From Mycolicibacterium mucogenicum DSM 44124 (GTDB lineage Bacteria; Actinomycetota; Actinomycetes; Mycobacteriales; Mycobacteriaceae): DNA of 64,000 nt. Both the position numbers and the translations under genes were made by a program. Below, piece by piece: positions 34,134 to 42,458 of this stretch. The stretch spans positions 1,736,001 through 1,800,000 of the forward strand of contig NZ_CP062008.1 of the NCBI RefSeq assembly GCF_005670685.2, in the 5' to 3' direction. Within the stretch, counting starts at the first letter, position 1. The number at the start of each line of letters is the position of its first letter. The notes under the pieces are model-generated. The model was not told the origin of the DNA and did no database searches. It was given only the letters and a program-made list of their open reading frames with translations.

Positions 34134-35554
34134 TCAGTCCACCAGTTGTCGGGCTGTTTGGTGGCCCAGCCGCTGATCGCCTCCAGGCTGGCGGCCAGCG
34201 AGATCAGCAGTGGCTCGCTGCCTTCGGGGCCCATGAGCTGCACGCCGATGGGCAGCCCGTCGGAGGTGAAGCCGGCCGGGATGTTGATCGACGGCCAGCC
34301 GAGCGCGTTCCACGGCCAGCACACCGGGCAGGCCGCGATGATGGCGCGGTCGGTGGCGGTGCTGCCGAGCCGGTCGAAGGCATCGATCAGCGGTGGCGGC
34401 TGCGCGGTGGTCGGTGCCAGCACGACGTCGACGAGGTTGAAAATCCAGCCGATGCGGCGCTGATGGGCGGCTTCGCGCCGCCGTGCCTCGCGGAGCGCGT
34501 GCTCCGACAGCAGCCATCCCGTCCGGATGTTGGCCCGGGTGCGACGGTCGAGGGTCACGTCGGGTCCCACCCGGTCACGCCATTCGGCGAGTCCCGTCGT
34601 GGAACGGGCGAGGAAGTCCACGGACAGCTGCAGTCCGTACTCCGGATCGTCCGGCCGGACGGTGTGCCCGAGTTCTTCGAGTTGTCCCGCAACGGTGTTC
34701 AGCGCGGCCCGGATCTCCGGATGCAACCTGGCGGGGAACAGGGTGAACGGAAACTTGGTCGACAACGCGACGCGCAACGGACCCGGTGCCCGGCCGACGG
34801 CCTCGGCCGCGGCGATGGGCGCCGGTTTGTGGAGATCGCCGTCGACGTTGCCGGAGGCGGCGTCGAGAACCAGGGCCGCGTCGGCGACCGTCCGGGCCAG
34901 CACCCCGTTGACCGTGATGCCGTTGAAGGCCTCGGGCAGCGGCCAGGTGGAGATGCGTCCGCGCTGCGGCTTGATGCCGACCAGATGGGTCCATGCGGCG
35001 GGGATGCGGACGCTGCCGGCACCGTCGGATCCGATTGCGGCGGTGACCAATCCGGCCGCGACGGCCGCGGCGCTACCGCCCGACGACCCGCCCGGGGTGT
35101 GCTCGCGCGACCAGGGATTGCGGGTGTGCCCGAAACCGGGCCCGCTGGTGAACGGCCACTGGCCGAGTTCGCAGGTGTTGGTCTTGCCGACGATCACCGC
35201 GCCGGCCGCTTTCAGCCGGCGCACCACCTCGGCGTCCGCGGTAGCCGGGGGCACGTCGCCGTCGGTGCCGAACCGCGTCGGCACGCCCGCGACGTCGACG
35301 TCGTCCTTGATCGCGATGGGTACGCCGAGGAGCGGAAGGCGTTGTCCGGCAGCGCGTTTGCGGTCTGCTTCGGCGGCGTCGGCGAGTGCCTGTTCGGTGA
35401 AGACCACCCGGAAGGCGTTCAACTCGAGCTGGCTCGCCGCGATGGCATCGAGCGACTGCCGCACGATCTGCTCTGACGTCACCGTGCCGCTCGCGAGCCG
35501 GTACAACTGCTGGGTCAGGGTGGGGAATCGGGGCTGCGCGGAACGTTCGGCCAT
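34130..35554 (-). CDS. amiA2: Amidase (amidase-signature family)
   Basis: A 474-residue amidase-signature hydrolase. The catalytic Lys is in VPIAIKDDVDVAG near residue 82, the cis-Ser in TPGGSSGGSAAAVAAGLV near 157-160, and the Ser nucleophile in AIGSDGAGSVRIPAAW near 180-185. It hydrolyses amide bonds, but its substrate is unknown. It sits opposite in strand between era and recO, as remembered for amiA2 (Rv2363). The divergent gap to recO is 81 bp. Confidence 0.92.
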   Translation of the reverse strand: MAERSAQPRFPTLTQQLYRLASGTVTSEQIVRQSLDAIAASQLELNAFRVVFTEQALADAAEADRKRAAGQRLPLLGVPIAIKDDVDVAGVPTRFGTDGDVPPATADAEVVRRLKAAGAVIVGKTNTCELGQWPFTSGPGFGHTRNPWSREHTPGGSSGGSAAAVAAGLVTAAIGSDGAGSVRIPAAWTHLVGIKPQRGRISTWPLPEAFNGITVNGVLARTVADAALVLDAASGNVDGDLHKPAPIAAAEAVGRAPGPLRVALSTKFPFTLFPARLHPEIRAALNTVAGQLEELGHTVRPDDPEYGLQLSVDFLARSTTGLAEWRDRVGPDVTLDRRTRANIRTGWLLSEHALREARRREAAHQRRIGWIFNLVDVVLAPTTAQPPPLIDAFDRLGSTATDRAIIAACPVCWPWNALGWPSINIPAGFTSDGLPIGVQLMGPEGSEPLLISLAASLEAISGWATKQPDNWWTD

Positions 35555-35635
35555 GACGATTTATGAGGATAGTGGTGCGCACTCGCCCGGCGCTGCCTAA
35601 CCGAAGTTGTCGGTCCGCGATGGGACAATCGCCCG

Positions 35636-36481
35636 ATGCGGTTGTACCGGGATCGAGCGGTCGTGCTGCGCCAGCACAAGCTCGGCGAGGCCGACCGGAT
35701 CGTCACGCTGCTCACCCGCGACCACGGGCTGGTCCGCGCGGTGGCCAAGGGCGTGCGACGGACCCGCAGCAAGTTCGGCTCGCGGCTGGAGCCGTTCGCC
35801 CACATCGACGTGCAGCTGCATCCCGGCCGCAACCTCGACATCGTCACCCAGGTGGTGTCCCTCGACGCGTTCGCCGCCGACATCGTCAACGACTACGGCC
35901 GCTACACCTGCGGCTGCGCCATCCTGGAGACCGCCGAACGGCTGGCGGGTGAGGAACGCAACCCGATGCCGGCGCTGCAGCGGCTCACCGTCGGCGCGTT
36001 GCGGGCCGTCGCCGACGGCAGCCGGCCCCGTGAACTGGTGCTCGACGCCTATCTGCTGCGCGCCATGGGGATCGCCGGTTGGGCGCCGGCCATCACCGAG
36101 TGCGCGCGCTGCGCCGCACCCGGTCCGCACCGGGCGTTCCATGTCGCGGCCGGCGGCAGCGTGTGCGTGCACTGCCGGCCGTCGGGCTCGGTCACCCCGC
36201 CGCAAGGTGTGCTGGATCTGATGGCCGCGCTGCACGACGGCGACTGGGAGTTTGCGCAGGCCTCACCGACGGGGCACCGGAGCCAGGCCAGCGGGCTGGT
36301 GGCCGCGCATCTGCAGTGGCATCTGGAGCGTCAGTTGCGGACATTGCCCCTCGTCGAGCGCGTCTACCGTCCCGATACCGCACTCATTGAGCAACGCGTG
36401 ACCCTACTCAGGCAGGATATTGCCCATGGCACTCAACCGGGCGCGCAAGACCAGCTATCCACAGCTGCCACAGGCGCCTGA
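35636..36481 (+). CDS. recO: DNA repair protein RecO
   Basis: A 281-residue protein of RecF-pathway repair, promoting RecA loading and strand annealing with RecR. The N-terminal OB-fold begins [20 protein letters not shown] and has [19 protein letters not shown]. The central helical part has [17 protein letters not shown] zinc module is suggested by CARCAAP and CVHCRP near residues 158-180. Its end overlaps uppS by 56 bp in another frame, as is common for this pair. Confidence 0.94.
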   Translation: MRLYRDRAVVLRQHKLGEADRIVTLLTRDHGLVRAVAKGVRRTRSKFGSRLEPFAHIDVQLHPGRNLDIVTQVVSLDAFAADIVNDYGRYTCGCAILETAERLAGEERNPMPALQRLTVGALRAVADGSRPRELVLDAYLLRAMGIAGWAPAITECARCAAPGPHRAFHVAAGGSVCVHCRPSGSVTPPQGVLDLMAALHDGDWEFAQASPTGHRSQASGLVAAHLQWHLERQLRTLPLVERVYRPDTALIEQRVTLLRQDIAHGTQPGAQDQLSTAATGA

Positions 36482-37310
36482 CGACTATCCGATTTTCCCG
36501 GACGTTTCGACCTGGCCCGTGGTCTTCCCGGAGCTCCCGCCGAACTCCAACGGCCGCTTCGCACGGCCGCCGCAGCACCCGTCCAAGGCCGTGGCACCGC
36601 AGATTCCCGCCGACCAGGTACCCAACCACGTCGCCGTCGTCATGGACGGCAACGGCCGGTGGGCCACCCAGCGCGGGCTCGGACGTACCGAGGGTCACAA
36701 GATGGGCGAGGCGGTGCTGATCGACATCACCTGCGGAGCCATCGAACTGGGCATCAAGCACCTGTCGGTGTACGCGTTCTCCACCGAGAACTGGAAGCGC
36801 AGCACCGAAGAGGTGCGGTTCCTGATGGGCTTCAACCGTGAGGTGGTGCGTCGCCGCCGGGAGAACCTCAACGCGATGGGCGTCAACATGCGGTGGGTCG
36901 GGTCCCGGCCGCGCATGTGGAGCAGCGTCATCAAGGAGTTCGACATCGCCGAGCAGATGACGGTCGGCAACGACGTCATCACCGTCAACTACTGCGTGAA
37001 CTACGGTGGGCGCACCGAGATCGTCGAAGCGGCGCGTCAACTCGCCGAGGAGGCGGCCGCCGGCAAGATCAATCCGAGCCGGATCTCCGAGGCATCGGTC
37101 GCCAAGCATCTGCACCGCCCCGACATCCCCGACGTGGACCTTTTCATCCGCACCTCGGGCGAGCAGCGCGCCAGCAACTTCATGCTGTGGCAGGCGGCGT
37201 ACGCCGAGTACGTCTTCCAGGACAAGCTGTGGCCGGACTACGACCGCCGCGACCTGTGGGCCGCGTGCGAGGAGTACGTCAACCGGAACCGACGGTTCGG
37301 GAGGGCCTGA
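36426..37310 (+). CDS. uppS: Decaprenyl diphosphate synthase (cis-prenyltransferase)
   Basis: A 294-residue cis-prenyltransferase that makes decaprenyl diphosphate, the carrier for arabinogalactan and peptidoglycan. Catalytic and binding motifs are [14 protein letters not shown] (catalytic Asp), [23 protein letters not shown], and [19 protein letters not shown]. The first 65 residues are an extra region ([16 protein letters not shown]) as in the mycobacterial long-chain enzyme. The ATG at 36426 is chosen over a TTG six bases earlier. It is coupled to the next gene by a 1-base TGATG overlap. Confidence 0.95.
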   Translation: MALNRARKTSYPQLPQAPDDYPIFPDVSTWPVVFPELPPNSNGRFARPPQHPSKAVAPQIPADQVPNHVAVVMDGNGRWATQRGLGRTEGHKMGEAVLIDITCGAIELGIKHLSVYAFSTENWKRSTEEVRFLMGFNREVVRRRRENLNAMGVNMRWVGSRPRMWSSVIKEFDIAEQMTVGNDVITVNYCVNYGGRTEIVEAARQLAEEAAAGKINPSRISEASVAKHLHRPDIPDVDLFIRTSGEQRASNFMLWQAAYAEYVFQDKLWPDYDRRDLWAACEEYVNRNRRFGRA

Positions 37311-37723
37311 TGTCGGACTTGTTGCAGCGGTTGGCGTCGGTGCTCGCCGACTCGGTCACCATCGTCGAAGAGAACGACGGCGCGCTCACCGTCGCACACG
37401 ACGGAACGGTGGCGTCACTGCGCGTGGTGAACATCGGTGAGGGCCTCGACCTGGTCTCGCTGACGCAGCCACTGGCGTGGGATATCAAGCTGGACAACAA
37501 GGTTCGGGACCGCGTGGCCGATCACGCGGGTCGCACCATGCTCGGCTCGGTGGTGCTGGTGGAGCGGGCCGGTGATCCGCGGTCCAATGGCGCCAAGAAG
37601 GTCGGCGACGTGATGCTGCGCTACAACTTCCCGGCCGCTGGACTCAGCGACGACGCCCTGTCCACCCTGGTCATGCTGGTGCTGTCCACCGGTGTCGACG
37701 TGCGGGCCGACCTGACGTCGTGA
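37310..37723 (+). CDS. Conserved mycobacterial protein (Rv2360-like)
   Basis: A 137-residue soluble protein beginning [20 protein letters not shown]. The ATG overlaps the uppS stop and has GGGAGGG upstream. The fold looks alternating alpha/beta (GALTVAHDGTVASLRVVNI, LGSVVLVERAGD, DVMLRYNFPAAGLSDDAL). It follows uppS, as does a conserved gene in M. tuberculosis. No catalytic motif is visible; a chaperone-like YbjN/T3SS-chaperone fold is only a guess. Confidence 0.85.
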   Translation: MSDLLQRLASVLADSVTIVEENDGALTVAHDGTVASLRVVNIGEGLDLVSLTQPLAWDIKLDNKVRDRVADHAGRTMLGSVVLVERAGDPRSNGAKKVGDVMLRYNFPAAGLSDDALSTLVMLVLSTGVDVRADLTS

Positions 37724-37730
37724 CACCCTC

Positions 37731-38135
37731 ATGACCGTCATCCGGATCGTCGCCGCGGTGGTGGACGATGAGTACGGGCGCCTGCTGCTGGTCCGCAAGC
37801 GCGGGACGACGGCGTTCATGCAACCCGGCGGCAAGCTCGAACCGGGGGAGTCGCCGGTCGACGCGCTGGCCCGCGAGATCCGGGAGGAACTCGGGGTCGG
37901 CATCACCGACGTGCGGGAGTTGGGTCACCACACCGCGGTTGCCGCCAACGAACCCGGGCACACGGTCGACGCCGAACTGTTCTTCGTGCGGCTCGACGGC
38001 GTGCCGCAGATCGCCGCCGAGATCGAAGAGATGGCCTGGATCGATCCGGATGCACCCGGCGACATCGAATTGGCGCCGCTGACGGCCGAAGCGGTGCTGG
38101 AGTGGGCGCGGAGCCGGCCGGCTCTCGAGTCCTGA
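37731..38135 (+). CDS. Nudix hydrolase
   Basis: A 134-residue Nudix enzyme. The box G-x5-E-x7-REUxEExGU is complete in GKLEPGESPVDALAREIREE followed by LGV. It should hydrolyse a nucleoside diphosphate linked to another moiety, such as a damaged dNTP, but the substrate cannot be told from sequence. It begins 7 bp after the upstream gene and is convergent with zur. Confidence 0.9.
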   Translation: MTVIRIVAAVVDDEYGRLLLVRKRGTTAFMQPGGKLEPGESPVDALAREIREELGVGITDVRELGHHTAVAANEPGHTVDAELFFVRLDGVPQIAAEIEEMAWIDPDAPGDIELAPLTAEAVLEWARSRPALES

Positions 38136-38138
38136 ATC

Positions 38139-38534
38139 TCAGGCGGCGGCGCAGGCCGAGCACACCCCGAAAATCTCGATGGTGTGGCTGACGTCGGAAA
38201 AGCCATGGGCGGCAGCGGTTTCGGTGGCCCAGGCCTCGACCTCGGTACCGGCCACCTCGACCGTGGCGCCGCACTGCCGGCACACGAGGTGATGGTGGTG
38301 GTGGGCCTGCGAGCAGCGCCGGTAGAGCGCCTCGCCGCTGTCGTTGCGCAGGCTGTCGACCTGTCCGGCCGCGGCCATCGACTGCAGGGTGCGGTAGACG
38401 GTCGTCAGGCCGATGCCCTCGCCGCGGCGGCGCAGTTCGTCGTGCAGCTCCTGGGCGGACCGGAACTCTTCGACGTTGGTGAGCAGCGCGGCGATCGCGG
38501 TGCGCTGCTTGGTGGACCGCGTGGGGGCGCTCAT
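38139..38534 (-). CDS. zur: Zinc uptake regulator Zur (FurB)
   Basis: A 131-residue Fur-family repressor that controls zinc-uptake and alternative ribosomal-protein genes. The winged helix covers residues 1-75 with GIGLTTVYRTLQSMAAAGQV. The metal sites include HHHHHLVCRQCG near residues 78-89, and a terminal CSAC at 126-129, giving two CxxC pairs for structural zinc. It overlaps the end of smtB by 4 bp (ATGA), so the two are one operon read from the metal-type operator upstream of smtB. Confidence 0.94.
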   Translation of the reverse strand: MSAPTRSTKQRTAIAALLTNVEEFRSAQELHDELRRRGEGIGLTTVYRTLQSMAAAGQVDSLRNDSGEALYRRCSQAHHHHHLVCRQCGATVEVAGTEVEAWATETAAAHGFSDVSHTIEIFGVCSACAAA

Positions 38535-38887
38535 GACCGTTCCTCCTCGACGTGCGCGATGGCGTCGACGACGATGTGCGCGAGGTGGTGGTCGACCAGG
38601 CGGTACATCACCTCGCGGCCGGCGCGCTCACCGGCGACGACCCCGGCCGACTTGAGGATGCGCAGGTGCTGGCTGACGAGTGGCTGCGGGACGCCGAGGG
38701 CGTCGACGAGTTCGTGCACGCAGCGCTGCGATTCCCGCAGCTGCATCACGATGGCGATGCGGATGGGGGCGGCGAGGGCGCGCAGCAGGTCGCCGGCGGC
38801 GTCGAGCGTCTCCCGCGGCGGGGACGACGGAAACGGCGCACCGCTGTGCTGGTGGTCGAGCTCGTCATGCGTAGTGGTAGGTGGCAC
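38531..38887 (-). CDS. smtB: ArsR/SmtB-family metal-sensing repressor
   Basis: A 118-residue winged-helix repressor. The recognition helix is in GVPQPLVSQHLRILKSAGVV and the wing in GERAGREVMYRLVD. The C-terminal alpha-5 helix DHHLAHIVVDAIAHVEEE carries Asp/His/His/Glu ligands for regulatory zinc. It starts with GTG and precedes zur with a 4-bp overlap. In M. tuberculosis the homologous pair is autoregulated by zinc-free SmtB, from memory. It is divergent from glyS. Confidence 0.92.
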   Translation of the reverse strand: MPPTTTHDELDHQHSGAPFPSSPPRETLDAAGDLLRALAAPIRIAIVMQLRESQRCVHELVDALGVPQPLVSQHLRILKSAGVVAGERAGREVMYRLVDHHLAHIVVDAIAHVEEERS

Positions 38888-38906
38888 CCCGGCAACTCCC
38901 GGCTAT

Positions 38907-38921
38907 TGGAAATAGTTTTCA
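38907..38921. promoter_or_regulatory. Candidate metal-responsive operator of smtB-zur
   Basis: The 15-base TGGAAATAGTTTTCA is an imperfect palindrome in an AT-rich patch 20 bp upstream of smtB. It matches 12 of 15 positions of the mycobacterial Zur core TGAAAATCATTTTCA as I remember it. It could bind Zur or SmtB. Confidence 0.5.
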
Positions 38922-39038
38922 TTTAGCTTTCCATGCGCGCTTACGCATGTCAAAGGATGGGTGCGACATTGGCCGATCAGCGGGGCCTTTAGGCTGGACG
39001 GGTTGCATCCCAGCTGACTCGAGGAGTGCTCGAACATC

Positions 39039-40424
39039 GTGGCGTCCATCATCGACACCGTTGCCAACCTGGCCAAACGCCGTGGTCTGGTCTTCCAGTC
39101 CGGCGAAATCTACGGCGGCACCAAGTCTGCGTGGGATTACGGGCCACTGGGTGTCGAGCTCAAGGAGAACATCAAGCGCCAGTGGTGGAAGTCCGTCGTC
39201 ACGTCCCGCGACGACGTCGTCGGCCTCGACAGCGCGATCATCCTGCCCCGCCAGGTGTGGGTGGCCTCGGGCCACGTCGCGGTGTTCAACGACCCGCTGG
39301 TCGAGTGCCTGAACTGCCACAAGCGGCACCGCCAGGACCACATGCAGGAGGCCTACGCCCTGAAGAAGGGCCTGGATGACCCCGATGCCGTGCCGATGGA
39401 CGAGATCGTCTGTCCGGACTGTGGCACCAAGGGTCAGTGGACCGAGCCGCGTGACTTCAACATGATGCTCAAGACCTACCTCGGCCCCATCGAGTCCGAG
39501 GAAGGCATGCACTACCTGCGCCCGGAGACGGCGCAGGGCATCTTCGTGAACTTCGCCAACGTGGTGACCACCGCGCGCAAGAAGCCGCCGTTCGGCATCG
39601 GCCAGATCGGCAAGAGCTTCCGCAACGAGATCACGCCGGGCAACTTCATCTTCCGCACCCGCGAGTTCGAGCAGATGGAGATGGAGTTCTTCGTCGAGCC
39701 CTCGACCGCGCCGGAGTGGCACAAGTACTGGATCGACACCCGCTTCCAGTGGTACGTCGACCTGGGCATCAACCCGGAGAACCTGCGGCTCTACGAGCAC
39801 CCGCTGGAGAAGCTGTCGCACTACAGCGCCGGCACCACCGACATCGAGTACAAGTTCGGCTTCGCCGGCAACCCGTGGGGTGAGCTCGAAGGTATCGCCA
39901 ACCGCACCAACTTCGACCTCAGCACCCACGGCGAGCACTCGGGCGTCGATCTGTCGTTCTACGACCAGGGCACCGACACCCGCTACGTGCCGTACGTCAT
40001 CGAGCCCGCAGCCGGCCTGACCCGCTCGCTCATGGCGTTCCTGGTCGACTCGTACCACGAGGACGAGGCGCCCAACGCCAAGGGCGGCGTCGACAAGCGC
40101 ACGGTGCTCAAGCTCGACCCGCGCCTGGCGCCGGTCAAGGCCGCGGTGCTGCCGCTGTCGCGCAACGCCGACCTGTCGCCCAAGGCCCGCGACCTGGCCG
40201 CCGAGCTGCGCAAGAACTGGAACGTCGAGTTCGACGATGCCGGCGCGATCGGCCGCCGCTACCGTCGCCAGGACGAGATCGGTACGCCGTACTGCATCAC
40301 GGTCGACTTCGATTCGCTCGAGGACCACGCCGTGACCATCCGCGAGCGTGACGCCATGACGCAGGAGCGCGTCGCCATCGACGCCGTCAGCGACTACCTC
40401 GCGGTGCGCCTCAAAGGCTGCTGA
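39039..40424 (+). CDS. glyS: Glycyl-tRNA synthetase (alpha2 type)
   Basis: A 461-residue class II aminoacyl-tRNA synthetase that charges tRNA-Gly. The N-terminus has [20 protein letters not shown], motif 1 is near [14 protein letters not shown], motif 2 reads [20 protein letters not shown] and motif 3 [14 protein letters not shown] zinc-like CLNCHKRH and CPDCGTKG are inserted between motifs 1 and 2. The C-terminal anticodon-binding domain follows ([19 protein letters not shown]). The GTG start is used. No T-box leader is visible upstream. Confidence 0.97.
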   Translation: MASIIDTVANLAKRRGLVFQSGEIYGGTKSAWDYGPLGVELKENIKRQWWKSVVTSRDDVVGLDSAIILPRQVWVASGHVAVFNDPLVECLNCHKRHRQDHMQEAYALKKGLDDPDAVPMDEIVCPDCGTKGQWTEPRDFNMMLKTYLGPIESEEGMHYLRPETAQGIFVNFANVVTTARKKPPFGIGQIGKSFRNEITPGNFIFRTREFEQMEMEFFVEPSTAPEWHKYWIDTRFQWYVDLGINPENLRLYEHPLEKLSHYSAGTTDIEYKFGFAGNPWGELEGIANRTNFDLSTHGEHSGVDLSFYDQGTDTRYVPYVIEPAAGLTRSLMAFLVDSYHEDEAPNAKGGVDKRTVLKLDPRLAPVKAAVLPLSRNADLSPKARDLAAELRKNWNVEFDDAGAIGRRYRRQDEIGTPYCITVDFDSLEDHAVTIRERDAMTQERVAIDAVSDYLAVRLKGC

Positions 40425-40439
40425 CGGCCAGCTGTCAAT

Positions 40440-40507
40440 CACAACGTCAGGCTGAGAGCGCTGTTGAGCGGATATCCGGTTACCGACGCCCTCAGCCTGA
40501 CGTTGTG
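40440..40507. repeat. 68-bp dyad with perfect 17-bp arms
   Basis: The arm CACAACGTCAGGCTGAG (40440-40456) is matched exactly by its reverse complement at 40491-40507, a perfect 17-bp inverted repeat. At its exact centre sits a perfect 10-bp palindrome, CGGATATCCG (40469-40478). It begins 16 bp after glyS. It could act as a terminator hairpin, an operator, or the trace of a small mobile repeat; no U-tract follows. Confidence 0.9.
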
Positions 40508-40591
40508 TGTGCGCATCGGCGGAAATTTTGCCGCCGGGGACCCGCCGCAGGCTCGAATAGGATGTGAGCCAAGGGGATCAGAGGGGGCGGC

Positions 40592-41098
40592 GTGGGAGTA
40601 CTCGGCGCATTTCTTTCGACGTGGGACGACGCGCGCGCGGCGTTCGGGTCCGGCACGCCGGTCGTCGGGGCCGACTTCGACATGAGCGCACAGTTCCAGG
40701 AACTGCGGCGGACGGTCCAGGCGGTGGCGCCCGGCGAGGAGTGGACGGGCACTGCCGCCGAGGCGTACGACGGCCGTAACCGCAAGCACGCCCGGGCTCT
40801 CGGCAAGCTCGCCGAACTCGACCGGCGCCTCGGCGCCGAGGTCGATCGGTCCGCGGCCGTGGTGACGGCCGGCCGCCGCGATCTCGACTCCGTCAGGCAG
40901 TGGGTGCTCGACGCGGCCGTCAGCGCGCCGCCCACCGAAGCGGGGGACCAGGCGCTGCTCCCCGTGGTGGCCAAGGGGACTGCCGACATCACCGAAATCC
41001 TCAGTCGGTCGAATGCGGACCTCAACACCATCGCCGCGCGGATCCGCGAGATCGGCTCGGGCTACGACGAACTCGCCGGGCGCGGCGCGCAGCCATGA
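40592..41098 (+). CDS. WXG-like helical protein
   Basis: A 168-residue predominantly helical protein beginning MGVLGAFLSTWDDARAAFGS. It carries W51-T-G53 in GEEWTGTAAEAYDGRNRK, the WxG turn typical of WXG100/ESX-type substrates, between two long helices. Later helices are LTAGRR-like and LNTIAARIREIGSGYDELAG. There is no signal peptide. Its stop overlaps the start of the next lipoprotein as ATGA. The GTG start follows a GGGGGC site. Secretion by type VII is a possibility only; the family is not recognised with certainty. Confidence 0.75.
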   Translation: MGVLGAFLSTWDDARAAFGSGTPVVGADFDMSAQFQELRRTVQAVAPGEEWTGTAAEAYDGRNRKHARALGKLAELDRRLGAEVDRSAAVVTAGRRDLDSVRQWVLDAAVSAPPTEAGDQALLPVVAKGTADITEILSRSNADLNTIAARIREIGSGYDELAGRGAQP

Positions 41099-41538
41099 GG
41101 TGGTATCTCGGCGCGCTGGCCGGGTTCCTGATGGTGTGCGCGCTCTCCGCGTGCGCCACCGAGGTGGACCGAGAGCAGAAGGTGCCAGTTTCCGCGGAGA
41201 CGGCGGCGGCATTCGGTGACGTGACACTGCCGCAAGGCGCCCAGGTTCTCGCCACCGTCACCGACGCGGGCCGCGATACCCGGTATCGCGTGGCGTTGCG
41301 GCTCACCGACGGCCAGCTGCGCGAATTCCTGGGCCAGTTCCCGGCGCCGCCGCGGCCGTCCGACATTCCGAAATCGATGACTGGCCTCGCCGGACCGGCG
41401 TTGTCCGGTGCGCCCGAGCCGCTGTTCCTACAGGACAAGGTCACCACCAAGGACCACAAGCTGGTCAACCGCGAAGTCGTCGTCGATGAACGCGGGCCCG
41501 ACGAGGTGTACGTCCACCTCTCGTTGTTCACCACCTGA
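41095..41538 (+). CDS. Lipoprotein of unknown function
   Basis: A 147-residue precursor with signal segment GALAGFLMVCAL and a lipobox LSAC at about residues 17-20, so it should be diacylated at that Cys and anchored in the cell envelope. The rest is a small soluble domain (VTLPQGAQVLATVTDAGRD, RYRVALRLTDGQLREFL). It is translationally coupled to the WXG-like gene, suggesting a functional pair. I do not recognise the family. Confidence 0.8.
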   Translation: MRWYLGALAGFLMVCALSACATEVDREQKVPVSAETAAAFGDVTLPQGAQVLATVTDAGRDTRYRVALRLTDGQLREFLGQFPAPPRPSDIPKSMTGLAGPALSGAPEPLFLQDKVTTKDHKLVNREVVVDERGPDEVYVHLSLFTT

Positions 41539-41608
41539 GCCCGGATGCTGAGCAGTCCGTCAGCACCCGTTGGCTATCCCGTTGTGCTTTCGGTATAGCG
41601 TGACGGTC

Positions 41609-42445
41609 ATGACGCGCGTTTCGGTGATCACCGGCGGTGCCGGCGGGATGGGACTGGCGACGGCCAAGATCGTCGGGCGGGACCACACGGTGGTGCTGGC
41701 CGATGTCCGTCAGGACCGCCTCGACGCGGCCGCGGCCGAATTGGCCGCCCTCGGCATCGCCGCGACGATCATCAACGCCGATGTCACCGATCGCGCCGCA
41801 GTGGACCAGTTGTTCACCACCGCAACAGGTCTCGGCCCGATCGCGTCGGTGATCCACGCCGCCGGTGTCAGCCCGAGCATGGGGGCCGCGGACTACGTCG
41901 CGCGCACCAACGCGGTCGGCACCGTGAACGTCAACGAGGCCTTCCATGGTGTGGCGAACGCGGGCGCGGCGATCGTCAACGTGGCGTCGATGGCGGCACA
42001 CCTGATTCCCGACGAGATCATCCCGACGGCGAAGTTCCCGCTGGCGCTCACTGACGAGGCGGCGTTCCTGGCCGAGATCGTGGCGGCCTGTGCATTCGCG
42101 CCCGAGGAACTGCGCTCGGGTATGGCCTACGGCGTGAGCAAGAACTTCGTGAAGTGGTACAGCAGTTCGCAGGCCGAGCGTTTCAACGCCGAGGGGCTGC
42201 GCATCGTCTCGGTGTCACCGGGCTCGGTCGACACTGAGATGGGGCTGCTCGAGGCCGACGCGGGTGCCGGCGCGATGGTCATGAACGCCGCGGTGCCGCG
42301 CTGGGGCAAGGCCGAAGAGATGGCCGAGCTGTTCGCGTTCTGCGCCGGCGACAAGGCCGGTTACCTCACCGGCACCGACATCCTGAACGACGGTGGCGTG
42401 GTCGCCTCGATGCGCGAGCGGGCCCGCCTCGCCGCCGCGGGCTGA
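41609..42445 (+). CDS. Short-chain dehydrogenase/reductase
   Basis: A 278-residue classical SDR. The nucleotide-binding motif is TGGAGGMGLA at residues 7-16, NADV and IHAAGVSP are in place of the usual NNAG region, the catalytic Ser is near NVASMAAH and the Tyr-xxx-Lys is in GMAYGVSKNFVKW. It should be an NAD(P)H-dependent oxidoreductase. The Asp at the end of beta-2 (VVLADVR) favours NAD(H). The substrate is unknown. The ATG at 41609 is chosen. It is convergent with the TPM-domain gene. Confidence 0.9.
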   Translation: MTRVSVITGGAGGMGLATAKIVGRDHTVVLADVRQDRLDAAAAELAALGIAATIINADVTDRAAVDQLFTTATGLGPIASVIHAAGVSPSMGAADYVARTNAVGTVNVNEAFHGVANAGAAIVNVASMAAHLIPDEIIPTAKFPLALTDEAAFLAEIVAACAFAPEELRSGMAYGVSKNFVKWYSSSQAERFNAEGLRIVSVSPGSVDTEMGLLEADAGAGAMVMNAAVPRWGKAEEMAELFAFCAGDKAGYLTGTDILNDGGVVASMRERARLAAAG

Positions 42446-42458
42446 TCGCTCACCGCGA

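Noticed and set aside
38940..39038. Glycine T-box or riboswitch leader before glyS
   Set aside because: The leader is short with no T-box core sequence or terminator hairpin.
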